From DATFQI01 sp963816955 (GTDB lineage: Bacteria; Actinomycetota; Thermoleophilia; Solirubrobacterales; Solirubrobacteraceae): a DNA stretch of 64,000 nucleotides. The notes beneath the pieces were generated by a model, which searched no databases, had not been told where the DNA came from, and was given only the letters and a program-made list of their open reading frames with translations. Positions 1 to 9,034 of this stretch are shown one piece after another (within the stretch, counting starts at the first letter, position 1; every line of letters starts with the position of its first letter). Made by a program: the position numbers and the translations under genes. The stretch covers positions 1 to 64,000 of the forward strand of contig CAWFME010000006.1 in NCBI GenBank assembly GCA_963816955.1, given 5' to 3'.

Positions 1-339
1 CTCCAGGGTCTCACGAGCTTGGAAGAGCTGAATTTGATGCAATCGACGACGACGGACGCCGGGCTGGTGTTTCTGGAGCCTTTGAAGAATCTGCGGTGGT
101 TGAAGCTTGATAAGTGCCGAATTTCCGCGGTGGGCACTCCGCATCTGAAAGGTTTGACGAACCTTGAATACTTGCACATTGGCAGCAGCACGAAACCGCT
201 CGATGACTCCGCTTTGGAACCGCTCGGCGAGCTCAAGAATCTCAAGACGTTGGTCATTACGTTTCTCCCCGAAATCACCGACGAAGGCGTAAGCAAGCTG
301 AAGGCCAAAATTTCTGGTCTCAAAGACATCCAGCGGTAA
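1..339 (+). CDS. Leucine-rich repeat protein, 3' part
   Basis: The reading frame is open from base 1, so the N-terminus lies outside the window. About 112 residues remain, forming roughly four leucine-rich repeats of about 24-27 residues with the spacing LxxLxxLxL (for example LTSLEELNL, LKNLRWLKL, LTNLEYLHI). Such repeats form curved scaffolds for protein binding. They are abundant in planctomycete proteomes, usually in secreted or envelope proteins of unknown ligand. No catalytic motif is visible. The stop is 6 bases before the next ATG, so it may be co-transcribed with the acetyltransferase. The fold is clear; the role is unknown. Confidence 0.8.
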   Translation, partial: LQGLTSLEELNLMQSTTTDAGLVFLEPLKNLRWLKLDKCRISAVGTPHLKGLTNLEYLHIGSSTKPLDDSALEPLGELKNLKTLVITFLPEITDEGVSKLKAKISGLKDIQR

Positions 340-345
340 CTGCCG

Positions 346-1197
346 ATGATCCGCATCCGCCCCATGACCGCGGAGGATCTTTCGCTCGGCATGCGGCTGA
401 AGGAGCCAGGCCGGCTGGAACCAGACGCTGGCGGATTGGCAGCGTTTTCTGGCGATGCAACCGGAGGGATGCCTGGTGGCGGAGTTGGATGGAGTCGCGG
501 CGGGGACGACGGTTGTGACGGTGTTCGAGGCTGTCGCCTGGATTTCGATGGTGCTGGTCGAGCGGGAGTTTCGCGGGCGCGGCATGGGGAAAGCCCTCAT
601 GAATTCCGCGGTGGAAGTGGCGGAAGAACTTGGAGCCAAGGCCATCCGCCTCGACGCCACTCCCCTCGGCAAACCGCTCTACGAAGCACTCGGCTTTGCG
701 CCGCAGTATGAGTTGACCAGATACGCGGGGGTGGCGGCGTCAGTTGGCAGTGCCTCCTCAAGTCCTCTCGTGGATCGCGTCATCACTCCAAAAGACCTGG
801 CGGCCGTCGTGGCTCTGGATAGCTCCGCTACCGTCACGCAGCGCGGCAAGTTCCTTGCTCGCCTTATTGCCGAAGAATCCGCGGCCGTTCGCGTTTGCGA
901 GCATAACGGCCAGATCTCCGGTTATCTCATGGTCCGTCTCGGCAGCGACGCCTTGCAGCTTGGTCCCTGCATTGCCGAGACGGACGAGGCCGGCAGCGCC
1001 CTTCTCAGCGATGCTCTCCGTCGCTACGCCGGCAGCCGCGTCTTTTGGGACCTTCCTTCCAGCCGCTCCGCCGCCGCACAGTTGCGCAGTCCGCCGGCCT
1101 CTCCCCCCAACGGCAGTTTTTGCGGATGTGCCGGGGGGAAGCCGTGAACGATGACATCTCCAAGCTTTGGGCCAGCTCTGGCCCGGAACTCGGCTGA
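346..1197 (+). CDS. GNAT family N-acetyltransferase (frameshifted)
   Basis: This is a two-part GNAT protein of about 283 residues rebuilt from three frames. MIRIRPMTAEDLSLGM opens the first frame. The second, from about 430, carries the acetyl-CoA pyrophosphate-binding segment FRGRGMGKALM and the following alpha/beta core (LGAKAIRLDATP, then LYEALGF). After residue about 150 comes a second domain of the kind found at the C-terminus of many GNAT proteins (Acetyltransf_18-like). The final frame ends with SKLWASSGPELG. Two indels, near 400 and 1,070, break the frame. Since homology continues on both sides, I read them as sequencing errors. The substrate cannot be inferred. Confidence 0.75.
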
Positions 1198-1260
1198 CGC
1201 GGGGGGGTATACTACATATCTCGTTGTTGTTCCTCGTGCTCTCTATGTCTGGAGCATTCC

Positions 1261-2772
1261 ATGTGGCGTCTTCTCTGCTCCCTGGCCTTGCTCTCGCTCA
1301 TTGCCGCTCCTTTAAGAGCGGAAATTCCTCAGCCCAAGCTCACGCCGCTGCATGTCACGGTCGACCTCAACCTGGGCGAGTCCCAGGAAGTCACGCTCAC
1401 TAGCGGCAAGAAGGTCACGGTCAAAGTCGTCGACTTAGACGAGCAGCGGGATAGCCTGCGGGGAGCAGTGCGGAAAGCGGAAGTGAAGGTGCTGGTCGAT
1501 GGGAAAGAGGTCACGCTCGTCTCCGCGAACTATCGTCTGCCGGCGACGGTAGGGGAGGTGCAAATCGATTGCCCGGTGACGCGCGGCTATAGGGACAGGG
1601 CGACGAAGACGACGGGCGGGCTCGATGTCTGGGGGTTGGATAAGGCCGTCCGTCTGCGGCTCTGGCCGGCGGGCTCGCCGCTGGTCGAATCCGGGGACGT
1701 TCGTGCTATCCCGCGAAGCAGCGGTGGTTCGCCAGCAGCACGCAGATGGCCAACGAGCCGGTCGTACGTGGACGGCGGCGAGAAGCCGGGGATGGACGCC
1801 AGATCTACTACCACTACGGCCTGGACATCGGCGGAGCCGAGGGGCTGGTGGACGTGGTCGCCGCGACCGAGCGGCCTGGTGGTCTCGGTCGGCAAGGAGG
1901 TGCTGCCGGGCTACGCGGACACGCCGGTCTCGCCGCGGTACGACGTCATCTATCTGCTCGACGACCGCGGCTGGTACTACCGCTACAGCCATCTGCACAC
2001 GATCCGCCCGGAAATTCGGCCCGGGCACGACGGTGAAGATCGGCCAGCCGCTCGGCCTGCTCGGCAAGGAAGGGGGCAGCGGCGGCTGGTCGCATCTGCA
2101 CTTCGACATCAGCGGCCGCCAGCCGTCGGGCAAGTGGGGCATCATCGAAGGCTACGCGTTCCTCTGGGAAGCCTACCTCCGCGAGCACAAGCCGCAGCTC
2201 CTCGCCGTCGCCCGGCCGCACCACTTCGTCGCCGTGGGAGAAAAAGTGACGCTCGACGGCAGCCGCTCGTGGTCGGCACGGGGTCGATCGCGTCCCACGA
2301 CTGGACGTTGCACCGACGGCACGACGGCGAAAGGCGCCAACGCTCGAGCGCAGCTACGACAAGCCGGGCTTCTACAGCGAGGTCCTGCGGGTCACCGACA
2401 AGGACGGCCGCATCGACTACGACTTCGCCATCGTCAATGTCATCGACAAGGAGCATCCCGAAGCGCTTGCCTCCCTCCATCCACGCCGCCTACTCGCCCG
2501 ACGCTCGGCATCAAAGCCGGGCGAGGCAGTGAAATTCCTGGTCCGCACCTTCCGCACCACCGACGGCGAAGAAACCTGGGACTTCGGCGACGGCAGCCCG
2601 CCGGTCACCGTGAAGAGCGACGGCAACGTGGTGCGAGCTGGCCAAGGACGGCTACGCGGTGACGACTCACAAGTTCGAGAAGCCGGGAGTCTATCTCGTT
2701 CGCGTTTCCCGCACGAACAAACAGGGCTTCACCGCCACGGCCCACTTGAAGGTGTTTGTTGAAGCCCAGTAA
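1261..2772 (+). CDS. Secreted M23-type peptidase domain protein with PKD-like repeats (frameshifted)
   Basis: A signal peptide (MWRLLCSLALLSLIAAPLRA) leads a protein of about 500 residues. The central domain has the LytM/M23 signature: YYHYGLDIGG carries the HxxxD metal ligands and WSHLHFDISG the HxH. The intervening VSVGKEVLPGY and VKIGQPLGLLGKEG segments are typical of lysostaphin-fold peptidases. Two PKD-like beta-sandwich segments follow (VTLDGSRSWSA and ETWDFGDGSP). M23 enzymes cut peptidoglycan or other peptides outside the cell; the substrate here is unknown. At least four single-base shifts interrupt the frame (about 1,600, 1,690, 2,030 and 2,280-2,640). The stop codon at 2770 follows LKVFVEAQ. 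Confidence 0.8.
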
Positions 2773-2946
2773 TGCAAGCAGCTATTTTCGTTCGCCGTCT
2801 TCATGGCTGAATCCCGAGCCCTGGTTGAAGTTCGCACCCTACGGCCACATAATGGCACGCCGCTATTAGAGTCCCGCTCAACTAACTCGCCTTCAACTTT
2901 AGTTCCGCATTTGACACACACGAAGATTCAACCAGGAGCCCAAATC

Positions 2947-3957
2947 ATGAAAATCCGCACGCTTCATATCGCAATCATGCTCTCGCTGAGCATGACGCTG
3001 CCAGCTCTTCGCTCAAAAGGACGCCAAGCCGGTGCGGATGGGCTGCGGGATCATGACGTTCGACACGGTGCCCGGCTGGGGGCTCCGTCCCGATGGCAAG
3101 TCCGCGCTCGGGCCGACGCACGGCGCGGTCGTGATCGACAAGGCGGGCAACATCTACACCAGCGCCAACAAGGGCGTCGTCGTCTTCTCGCCCGACGGCA
3201 AGGTGATTCAGGAGTATCCTCGGCGACAAGTATTCCAACATCCACGACATGAAGATCCGCGACGAAGGCGGACGGCGAGTTCATCTACGGCGCCCGCAAC
3301 GCCAACGCCGAGGGGATCAAGTTCAACGCCCAGACCGGCGAGATCGTCCTGAAGCTGCCGTTTCCCGAGGAATCGGGGCTGAAGCTGAAGAAGTTCAACC
3401 CGACGGCGATCACCGTCGCCCCCAACGGCGACATCTTCCTGTCCGACGGCTACGCGAGCAACCACATCTTCAAGTTCGACAAGACCGGCAAGTACCTGAT
3501 GCACTTCGGCACGCAAGGGGAACGACCTCAAGCAATTCAACACGGCCCACGGCATGACGCTCGACACGCGCTACGACCCGCCGCGCCTGCTGATCTGCGA
3601 CCGCAACCACGAGCCCAAGGGCCGCCTGCTGCACTACGACCTCGACGGCAAGTTCATCGACGAGGTCGTGACCGGCCTGGGGATGCCGACCTCGGCCGCC
3701 GTCCAGGGAGACTACGTCTCCGTGCCCGACTTGCACGGGCGGCTGGTCATCCTCGACAAGAGCAACACGATCATCGCCGTCCTCGGCCACAACGCCGATC
3801 CCGGCAAAGCGGGTGAACTTCAACGTCCCGCAGGACCAGTGGATCGAAGGGGTCTTCAGCGGCACGCACGGCTCGTACTGGGACAAGGACGGCAACCTCT
3901 ACGTGCAGGACTGGAACGTCGTCGGGCCGGATCATGAAGCTGGTGCGGGTGAAGTAG
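2947..3957 (+). CDS. Secreted NHL-type beta-propeller protein (frameshifted)
   Basis: About 333 residues, with a signal peptide starting MKIRTLHIAIMLSLSMTLPA. The mature protein is built of NHL/six-bladed beta-propeller repeats (VIDKAGNIYTSANKGVVVF, VAPNGDIFLSDGYASNHIFK, YWDKDGNLYVQDWNVVGR). These proteins resemble the lyase part of peptidylglycine alpha-amidating monooxygenase and are common in planctomycete exoproteomes. No enzymatic residue can be assigned, so binding or carbohydrate-related activity is only possible. The frame is shifted near 3,010, 3,220, 3,270, 3,520, 3,810 and 3,930; all pieces join without loss of propeller periodicity. It ends with KLVRVK. Confidence 0.75.
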
Positions 3958-4074
3958 TAGGGTTACCGCTGTCACTCTCCAAGACTTCCAGCATTGTCGC
4001 GGCTGCGGCAAAGGCTCGGTCGGGTGACCAGATGGGATACGAGCGGTTCGATTCCAGCAGGGCTTCGGGAAGGG

Positions 4075-4153
4075 AACCACAAAGACTCGAAGGCACGAAG
4101 AGTTCACGGAACGACACTGACCGGAAACTTCGTGGCTTTGTGTCTTCGTGGTT
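4075..4153. repeat. Imperfect inverted repeat, ACCACRAAGACAC type
   Basis: Left arm 4075-4100 and right arm 4128-4153 pair at 22 of 26 positions around a 27-base spacer. The core resembles the common intergenic motif containing ACCACGAAGACACGAAG. It lies between two convergent genes and could fold into a long hairpin in the transcript. Confidence 0.6.
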
Positions 4154-4240
4154 TTCCACTTCCCTGTCCTTGTTATCGTTCATGAATCGCTTCGCCACCC
4201 ATCGCGACGCCGAGGTCGCATTGATTCGGAGCAATGGTGT

Positions 4241-4278
4241 TGACGCGTGCATGGCGCTGGCGCTTATGCACCCTACAG
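4241..4278. repeat. Dispersed hairpin repeat, copy 1
   Basis: The arms GCGTGCAT and ATGCACCC flank a short variable loop, with outer flanks TGACGC and CTACAG. The same arrangement recurs at 8983-9019, where arms and flanks are conserved but the loop differs. Confidence 0.6.
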
Positions 4279-4291
4279 TTAACTCCCTCCG

Positions 4292-5470
4292 CTACTCCAC
4301 CGAAAACTTATGCACCGTCGTGCTCCGGTACGTCTCCCCCGGCTTGAGCAGCGTGGTGGGGAAGTTGGGCTGGTTCGGCGAGTCGGGGAAGTGCTGGGTT
4401 TCCAGGCAGAAGGCCTCGTGCTGTTTGAAGCCCGTTGCCGCCGGGGCGTGCCGTCGAGGAAGTTGCCGCTGTAGAGCTGGATGCCCGGCTCGGTGGTGTG
4501 GATTTCCATCACGCGGCCGCTGTCGGGGTCTTTCGCACCGGGCCGCCAGGGCCAGCTTGCCGTCCTTGCCCGCGGAGGACGTAGCAGTGGTCGTACCCCT
4601 TCGTCTGGTGCGGCTCTTTCTTCAGTCCGCAATCCGCTCGCCGATGGCGTGCGGCGTGGTGAAGTCCATCGCGCGTCCCCTTCACGGGCGCCAGCTCGCC
4701 GGTCGGGATGGAGCCGGCGTCAATCGGCAGGTACTTGTCGGCAGTCAGCGTGAGCTGCGTCTTGAGGATGTCGCCGCTCCCCGCGCCGCCGAGGTTCCAG
4801 TAGCAGTGGTTGGTCAGGTTGACGACGGTCGCCTTGTCGGTCGTGGCGGTGTAGTCGATTTTCATTTCGTTGTCATTGGTCAGTGAATAGACGACCGTCG
4901 ACGTCGAGGTTGCCGGGATAGCCTTCCTCGCCGTCCTTGCTCTGGTACGTGAACTTCACGCCGACGCTGTCCGCGGTCTTCACTTCCTCGGCCTTCCAGA
5001 CGACCGCATCAAAGCCCTTCAGGCCGCCGTGCAAGTGGTTGGGGCCGTTGTTCGTGGCCAGCGTGTATTCCTTGCCGTCGATGGAGAACTTCCCCTTGGC
5101 GATCCGGTTGCCATACCGCCCGACCGTCGAGCCGAAGTACGGATGCCGCTGCAAGTAGCCCTCCAGCGTCGGAAAGCCAAGCTGGATATTGGCCAGCTTG
5201 CCGGCCTTGTCGGGAGTTTCCATCGAAACGACCGTGGCCCCATAGGTCATCACCTTCAGCACCAGGCCGTTCTTGTTCGTGCACGTGAAGAGGGAAACCT
5301 CGCGTGCCGTCTTTGGTCGTGCCGAACGCGGTTTTGGTGATGCTCATGGCGGTCTTGGGGGCTGAAGATTTGGGAGAGTCGGCTTTGGGGGCTGCTTGGA
5401 TAGGCGCGGCCAGGAATGAGGTTCCCAGGGTGGCCAGCACAGCCAGCAAACGGAAAGGGAAAAGTAACAT
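4292..5470 (-). CDS. galM: Aldose 1-epimerase, exported (frameshifted)
   Basis: Galactose mutarotase-like enzyme of about 390 residues, which interconverts alpha and beta anomers of aldoses. A signal peptide (MLLFPFRLLAVLATLGTSFL) is followed by a short Pro/Lys-rich linker. Family landmarks are STVGRYGNRIAKGKF, NNGPNHLHGGLKGFD (active-site histidine region), NLTNHCYWNLGG and TTEPGIQLYSGNFLDGT, which includes the catalytic glutamate. The length is that of periplasmic GalM homologues. Frameshifts near 5,303, 4,908, 4,660, 4,576 and 4,450 are mostly single inserted bases. The gene ends VHKFSVE and converges on the propeller gene. Export suggests action on sugars in the periplasm. Confidence 0.85.
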
Positions 5471-5578
5471 GCGGAAGCTCCGGGATGTGGATTCTGAAGG
5501 AGAACGGAACGAGTATTATCAGGGGCCGCTCCGCCCTTCGTCCACGGGGTGATTACGTCTGGTCGGACGTGCTCTCTG

Positions 5579-5924
5579 CTAGGGAAACTCCTCCGGGCGG
5601 GGAGGGCGGACGTTGCTAACCATGCTTTGCTCGCACGCCCCGAACTGCAAGTAGTTGGCCCGCGCCTCGCTCAGGCTGAGCGACCCGTTAGGCCCACCGC
5701 CGCTCGTCATCGGCATCGCTGTCGTCCTGCCCGTCATCTTCCCAGTAGCAGACCTCGCAAATCTCGAAAGCGGTTCGCTGACTGAGCGTCTTGCACCCGC
5801 AGCACGGGCAGCGGAGCGGCAGGTTGCGCGGCCGGGCGTTGACCCGTGCGCTGTATTCGTCGAACCACGCGAGCCGGCGGGCGAGCTCGTCCGGCGATGG
5901 GATGTCTTTCGAGGCTTCACCCAT
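5579..5924 (-). CDS. CPCC-type cysteine-rich zinc-binding protein (frameshifted)
   Basis: About 114 residues. The motif RCPCCGCKTLSQ followed by FEICEVCYWEDDGQ gives two CxxC pairs in the arrangement of the cysteine-rich CPCC family (PF14206-like). The typical family tail GGPNGSLSLSEARANYLQFG follows after one frameshift near 5,700. Members are small, soluble and of unknown function; a structural zinc ribbon is likely. It is the promoter-distal member of a run of small minus-strand genes (5.6-7.8 kb) with unrelated, mostly unknown products, a pattern seen in gene-cassette arrays. Confidence 0.75.
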
Positions 5925-5950
5925 TGGTGCGCTTCCCCGGGGCGTAACTG

Positions 5951-6436
5951 TTATTCTGTTGCACCAGTGCCATTCGATTGCGATTCTGACGCTCGCAGAA
6001 CCCGCGACGGCGGCACCACTTCCGGTCGCATCACGATGCCCGCTGGATACCCGCCCACGAACTCGAAGTCACGCAACAGGTCCGGCAACTCCCGCCCCCT
6101 CATCCACTCCAGGGCCAAGTGCGCCGCACCCCGGAACGGCGGGCGGACGCACACACATGCCGACTCTCCAAGCGGCAAGTTGTAGTGCGGCCCGAGCCGC
6201 TCGCATCGGTCGCCGTCGCATAGCCACGGCTCCCACCCATTGCGGGAGCCGCGAAACACGAGACTGGCAGACCGGCCCTCCGGCCACTGTCCGACTTCGA
6301 CGCAATCGCACGGCCCTTCGCGCGGCCCGTAACCCTCGGAGTGGGCTGCGCTCATGAAGTCGATGTAGTCACGGTCGAAGTCGGTCCACTCCGCTTCTGG
6401 CTTGGCAATCGGGTAGGGCCAAAATCGCTCGTCCAT
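5951..6436 (-). CDS. Hypothetical protein, 161 residues
   Basis: An uninterrupted frame beginning MDERFWPYPIAKPEAEW. The frame is open upstream to 6520, but the upstream codons translate the attC-like segment (NKALHWTA), so the later ATG is the better start. The protein is soluble and rich in Trp and Cys, with WEPWLCDGDRCERLG and CDCVEVGQWPEG. The C-terminal part (LALEWMRGRELPDLLRDFEF) looks helical. I do not recognise the family. It follows the upstream membrane-protein gene by about 60 bases, and that gap holds the attC-like sequence. Confidence 0.55.
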   Translation of the reverse strand: MDERFWPYPIAKPEAEWTDFDRDYIDFMSAAHSEGYGPREGPCDCVEVGQWPEGRSASLVFRGSRNGWEPWLCDGDRCERLGPHYNLPLGESACVCVRPPFRGAAHLALEWMRGRELPDLLRDFEFVGGYPAGIVMRPEVVPPSRVLRASESQSNGTGATE

Positions 6437-6440
6437 CGCT

Positions 6441-6463
6441 GCGGTCCAGTGCAAGGCTTTGTT
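6441..6463 (-). other. attC-like half site (candidate)
   Basis: Read on the minus strand, this segment starts AACAAAGCC and ends GGACCGC, with AAC and GAC separated by 14 bases. That is the layout of the 5' half of integron attC sites. No matching 3' half with GTTRRRY is visible before the next start codon, so it is only a candidate or remnant. Confidence 0.3.
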
Positions 6464-6494
6464 CGCTGATGTCCTCTGAGGACTGCCGTATTGA

Positions 6495-6973
6495 TCATAC
6501 AAGCTGCGAAGCCTGGGCATCGATGCAGGCTGCTGCCCTGCGGTTAATCCAGGTGATGCCCGCGAAAACCACCCCGAACACGGCAGTCACGAGCAGGAAT
6601 GGCAGAAACTCCCACGCTGACGTGGGGACGACAAACAAGATGCAGCCGGTGCCAAGCGGTGCGCAGTACCAAGAGCGGCGCCCATCGCAGCAAGCGGGCC
6701 TGCGAGTAGAAGGCCTCGCGCGAGAAGCGCGTGTCACTGGCCGAGTGCGTCCGCAACATCTGATAGCTCAGCGCGAAGGACCAGACCACGCCCGCGATGA
6801 ACCCGGTTCCCACGAGAATCAGCAGGCATCCATAGTAGCGGGGCGAGCCGACAGGACTCCCCTGCAGGAACGCCCCGAAGAAGATCAAAACGAGAACGGC
6901 TGCCGCGCTTTCCTGGACCGCACGCTGGATCGAGCCCTCTAATGAGTTTGCGAATCAGCTCTTCGTTGGTCAT
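6495..6973 (-). CDS. Small integral membrane protein of unknown function (frameshifted)
   Basis: About 158 residues rebuilt from three frames, starting MTNEELIRKLIRGLDPA and ending ACIDAQASQLV. Three to four hydrophobic segments are visible: one after residue 20 (VLIFFGAFLQG), one containing YGCLLILVGTGFIAGVVW, and a pair near the C-terminus (TGCILFVV and FLPFLLVTAVFGVVFAGI). No family is recognised. Indels lie near 6,890 and 6,660. It belongs to the run of small minus-strand genes. Confidence 0.55.
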
Positions 6974-7127
6974 GGGACATTCTCCGAAGGGAAAATGACG
7001 ACGAATCTCTCAAAAACCAGTATAGCGGCTGCCGACTGCTCCAGCGCCTGGCTGGTTCGACGACGAACTCGGCCACCGGTCCGCCGGTGCACTCGTGAAC
7101 TTGCAACTGCCTGGTGGGTAGGTATGG

Positions 7128-7150
7128 CGGCGGCGGTCAGCTTCAGCCGT
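7128..7150 (-). other. attC-like half site (candidate)
   Basis: Read on the minus strand, directly after the stop of the 138-residue gene, the sequence starts AACCGACGGC and ends GCTGACCGC. AAC and GAC are again 14 bases apart, and 14 of 23 positions match the segment at 6441-6463. No 3' half was found, so it is a remnant or a coincidence. Confidence 0.3.
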
Positions 7151-7153
7151 CGG

Positions 7154-7570
7154 TTAGCCGCAGCTCGGCCTCACGCATCCAATGGGGATAGCGTAGGTTC
7201 CGTCTCCATCGAACTCCATCCCGGGCATTATCCCGCTGTTGATTACTGCGAAATAGGGGCCACCGAGTTCATCGACAATGTTAGCGAAGACTGCATCGAC
7301 TTGGAGCCCAAGGTCGTATTGCTTCCAAGTCAACAGCTTGACGAGCCTGGGTAGGTGACTAACATCTGCAACAATCAGCGCGCCTGAATCAACGGCCGCA
7401 AAAGGAAAGGATGACGCCTTCCCGGCGCGTTCTTCTTCCGCTTGATCGCCTCCACTGTAATCGAAATCCTCTTCTTCGCCGCCAAACTCTTCGATGTCGT
7501 GCGGGTCAAGCCTGAAGAGTCCTGGCCGAAAGTCTGGAATCGAATAGCAGGCCACTGCGGAATGGTTCAT
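7154..7570 (-). CDS. Hypothetical acidic protein, 138 residues
   Basis: An uninterrupted frame. The first third is acidic (EEFGGEEEDFDYSGGDQAEE). The rest alternates beta-like and helical stretches (LIVADVSHLPRLVKLLTW, VDAVFANIVDELGG). I recognise no domain. The following FAVINSGIMPGMEFDGDG resembles small immunity-type proteins only in a general way. It starts 12 bases after the stop of another small frame, consistent with co-transcription. Confidence 0.55.
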   Translation of the reverse strand: MNHSAVACYSIPDFRPGLFRLDPHDIEEFGGEEEDFDYSGGDQAEEERAGKASSFPFAAVDSGALIVADVSHLPRLVKLLTWKQYDLGLQVDAVFANIVDELGGPYFAVINSGIMPGMEFDGDGTYAIPIGCVRPSCG

Positions 7571-7581
7571 CGTTCACTCGT

Positions 7582-7815
7582 TCAAAGTAGCGCCGCAATG
7601 TCCAACGGAGTACCTGGCGGCAACAAGTAACGAAGCATGTCCAGGGCGAGGGGATCGAAACACGCAAACAAGGGGAATCCAGCCGGAACTGCACCGGCGA
7701 TCCATCGAAAGATACGTTGGTCAATGCAGTGGCCATGCGACCGGCTCGAAGAGGCTAAATACTTATTATCTCCCGACAATGCATGATAAGTTACCGGCCA
7801 GGCACCGAATGTCAA
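7582..7815 (-). CDS. Possible small protein, 77 residues
   Basis: The frame starts MTFGAWPVTYHALSGDN and ends TPLDIAALL, 12 bases before the start of the 138-residue gene. No family is recognised. Because frameshift errors are frequent here, it could be the N-terminal part of a longer gene whose continuation lies in another frame (ERVNDEPFRSG). Treat it as tentative. Confidence 0.3.
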   Translation of the reverse strand: MTFGAWPVTYHALSGDNKYLASSSRSHGHCIDQRIFRWIAGAVPAGFPLFACFDPLALDMLRYLLPPGTPLDIAALL

Positions 7816-7984
7816 ATCCGACGACTTCCTTTCGCCACTAGTTCCGCCAAGTACACGCCTGGCGACTATCCCAGCAATTCGCGCGCGTCGCCCGGCTGCG
7901 GCGGGTTCGCCTGGGCTGAGTTATGCTGGCCCTTCAGGCCTCAGAACGGCAGGGGACTCAGCGGATGATAATTTCACCCTGGGC

Positions 7985-8013
7985 TTGACTGGGCAGTAAC
8001 AAATGTATAGTAT
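7985..8013 (+). promoter_or_regulatory. Possible sigma-70 promoter
   Basis: TTGACT, a 17-base spacer and TAGTAT. The nearest downstream plus-strand gene is the sigma factor at 8430, so a long leader would be implied. Support is by pattern only. Confidence 0.25.
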
Positions 8014-8021
8014 ACGCGGAA

Positions 8022-8054
8022 GACGCCAGCGAACCTGCGGTGCGCGCTGGCGTC
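8022..8054. repeat. Perfect 10-bp inverted repeat
   Basis: GACGCCAGCG and CGCTGGCGTC flank a 13-base loop. No T-tract follows, so it is more like an intergenic palindromic repeat than an intrinsic terminator. Confidence 0.6.
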
Positions 8055-8165
8055 CGAGGCAAAGGGAGCATCGGGACGGCGAACGAGTCCTGCCGGAAAT
8101 CGTGGAAAACAGCTTATAAGTCACGCCGATTTTTGTGAATCAAAAAGTGCCATTTTTTACCTATA

Positions 8166-8183
8166 TGAATCAAACTTACGACG
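8166..8183. repeat. Dispersed 18-mer with CAAACTTACGACG, copy 1
   Basis: TGAATCAAACTTACGACG recurs as TGATTCAAACTTACGACG at 36217-36234 (17 of 18 identical), 28 kb away and again in a gene-free stretch. Confidence 0.55.
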
Positions 8184-8429
8184 ACGCTGGTTGTCCCAAT
8201 CGCTGGCAGGTAACCGGGTTGCGTTGATTCACGTCGCCATAAGTCGTACTGAAAACAAAGGGGTGAATCAATGAATCAAAACCCTCCGGAATGGGGGTTA
8301 TGGGCCGTTTTCCCCCTTTATAACCCAGATGCGAGTCCCGCGCTTTCCCGCAAGACATTTCCCTGACCGGAAACATTATTCCCTGACGGAGCGACAGACC
8401 GCGGGGTCCACATCACTGGTTGTTCCTGC

Positions 8430-8980
8430 GTGACGAATTCACCCGCCATCGACTGGCAAGCCGCCCTCGCCCAGCACGACCGCTGGCTGCGGACCATCGT
8501 GCTTGCCCGGGTGCGGGAGCGGCAGGCTGTGGACGACGTGATGCAGGAGGTGGCCCTGGCCGCGGTGCGGCAGGCGGCGCCGCTGGCCGATGCGGAAAAA
8601 GTGGCCCCCTGGCTGTATCGCCTGGCGGTGCGGCAGTCCCTGCTGTACCGGCGGAAGTGCGGACGGCGGCGGCGGTTGCAGGAAAGTTACGAGAACCGGC
8701 AGGAGCGGCACCGCGAAAACGGCCACAACGGCCCCAGCGTGCTGGAGCCGCTCGGCTGGCTGCTCTCGGACGAGCGGCAGGCTCTGGTGCGGCAGGCGCT
8801 CGGGCGGATCGCCGCAAGGGACCGGGAGATCCTGCTCCTCAAATACACGGAGGATTGGAACTATGGACAAATCGCCAACCACCTGGGGGTGAGCCATAGC
8901 CGCGATTGAGGCCCGGCTGCACCGGGCGCGGCGGCAGATTGCGGGAGCAACTGGTGATGCTGGAGATTTCGGTCGGGTGA
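8430..8980 (+). CDS. ECF-type RNA polymerase sigma factor (frameshifted at 3' end)
   Basis: About 183 residues. Region 2 contains RQAVDDVMQEVALAA, the core-binding and -10 recognition helix pattern of sigma-70. Region 4 contains YTEDWNYGQIANHLGVSHS followed, after one shift near 8,900, by IEARLHRARRQ, the -35 helix-turn-helix. Start GTG at 8430 gives MTNSPAIDWQAALAQHD. The downstream gene encodes a single-span protein with the features of its anti-sigma factor, and a PDZ protein follows. This three-gene order is usual for planctomycete extracytoplasmic stress regulation. The target regulon is unknown. Confidence 0.8.
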
Positions 8981-8982
8981 CC

Positions 8983-9019
8983 TGACGCGTGCATTTCGCT
9001 TCGCTCATGCACCCTACAG
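8983..9019. repeat. Dispersed hairpin repeat, copy 2
   Basis: Same arms (GCGTGCAT / ATGCACCC) and flanks (TGACGC, CTACAG) as copy 1 at 4241-4278, with a different loop. It separates the sigma factor stop from the anti-sigma start. Confidence 0.6.
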
Positions 9020-9034
9020 GAAGAGAGTTAGCTC

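Larger units (their letters stand above)
3958..4291. other. Intergenic region with two palindromic elements
   Basis: No convincing coding frame is present between the propeller gene and the convergent aldose epimerase. The stretch holds a long imperfect inverted repeat (4075-4153) and one copy of a dispersed hairpin repeat (4241-4278), both listed separately. Confidence 0.6.
7816..8429. other. Gene-free region with repeats and a possible promoter
   Basis: No coding frame is supported. Visible elements are a possible sigma-70-type promoter (TTGACT at 7985, TAGTAT at 8008, 17-base spacer), a 10-bp perfect inverted repeat at 8022-8054, and a CTTACGACG-type repeat end at 8166-8183. The segment 8,100-8,380 has several AT-rich tracts (ccattttttacc) unlike the neighbouring genes. 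Confidence 0.5.
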
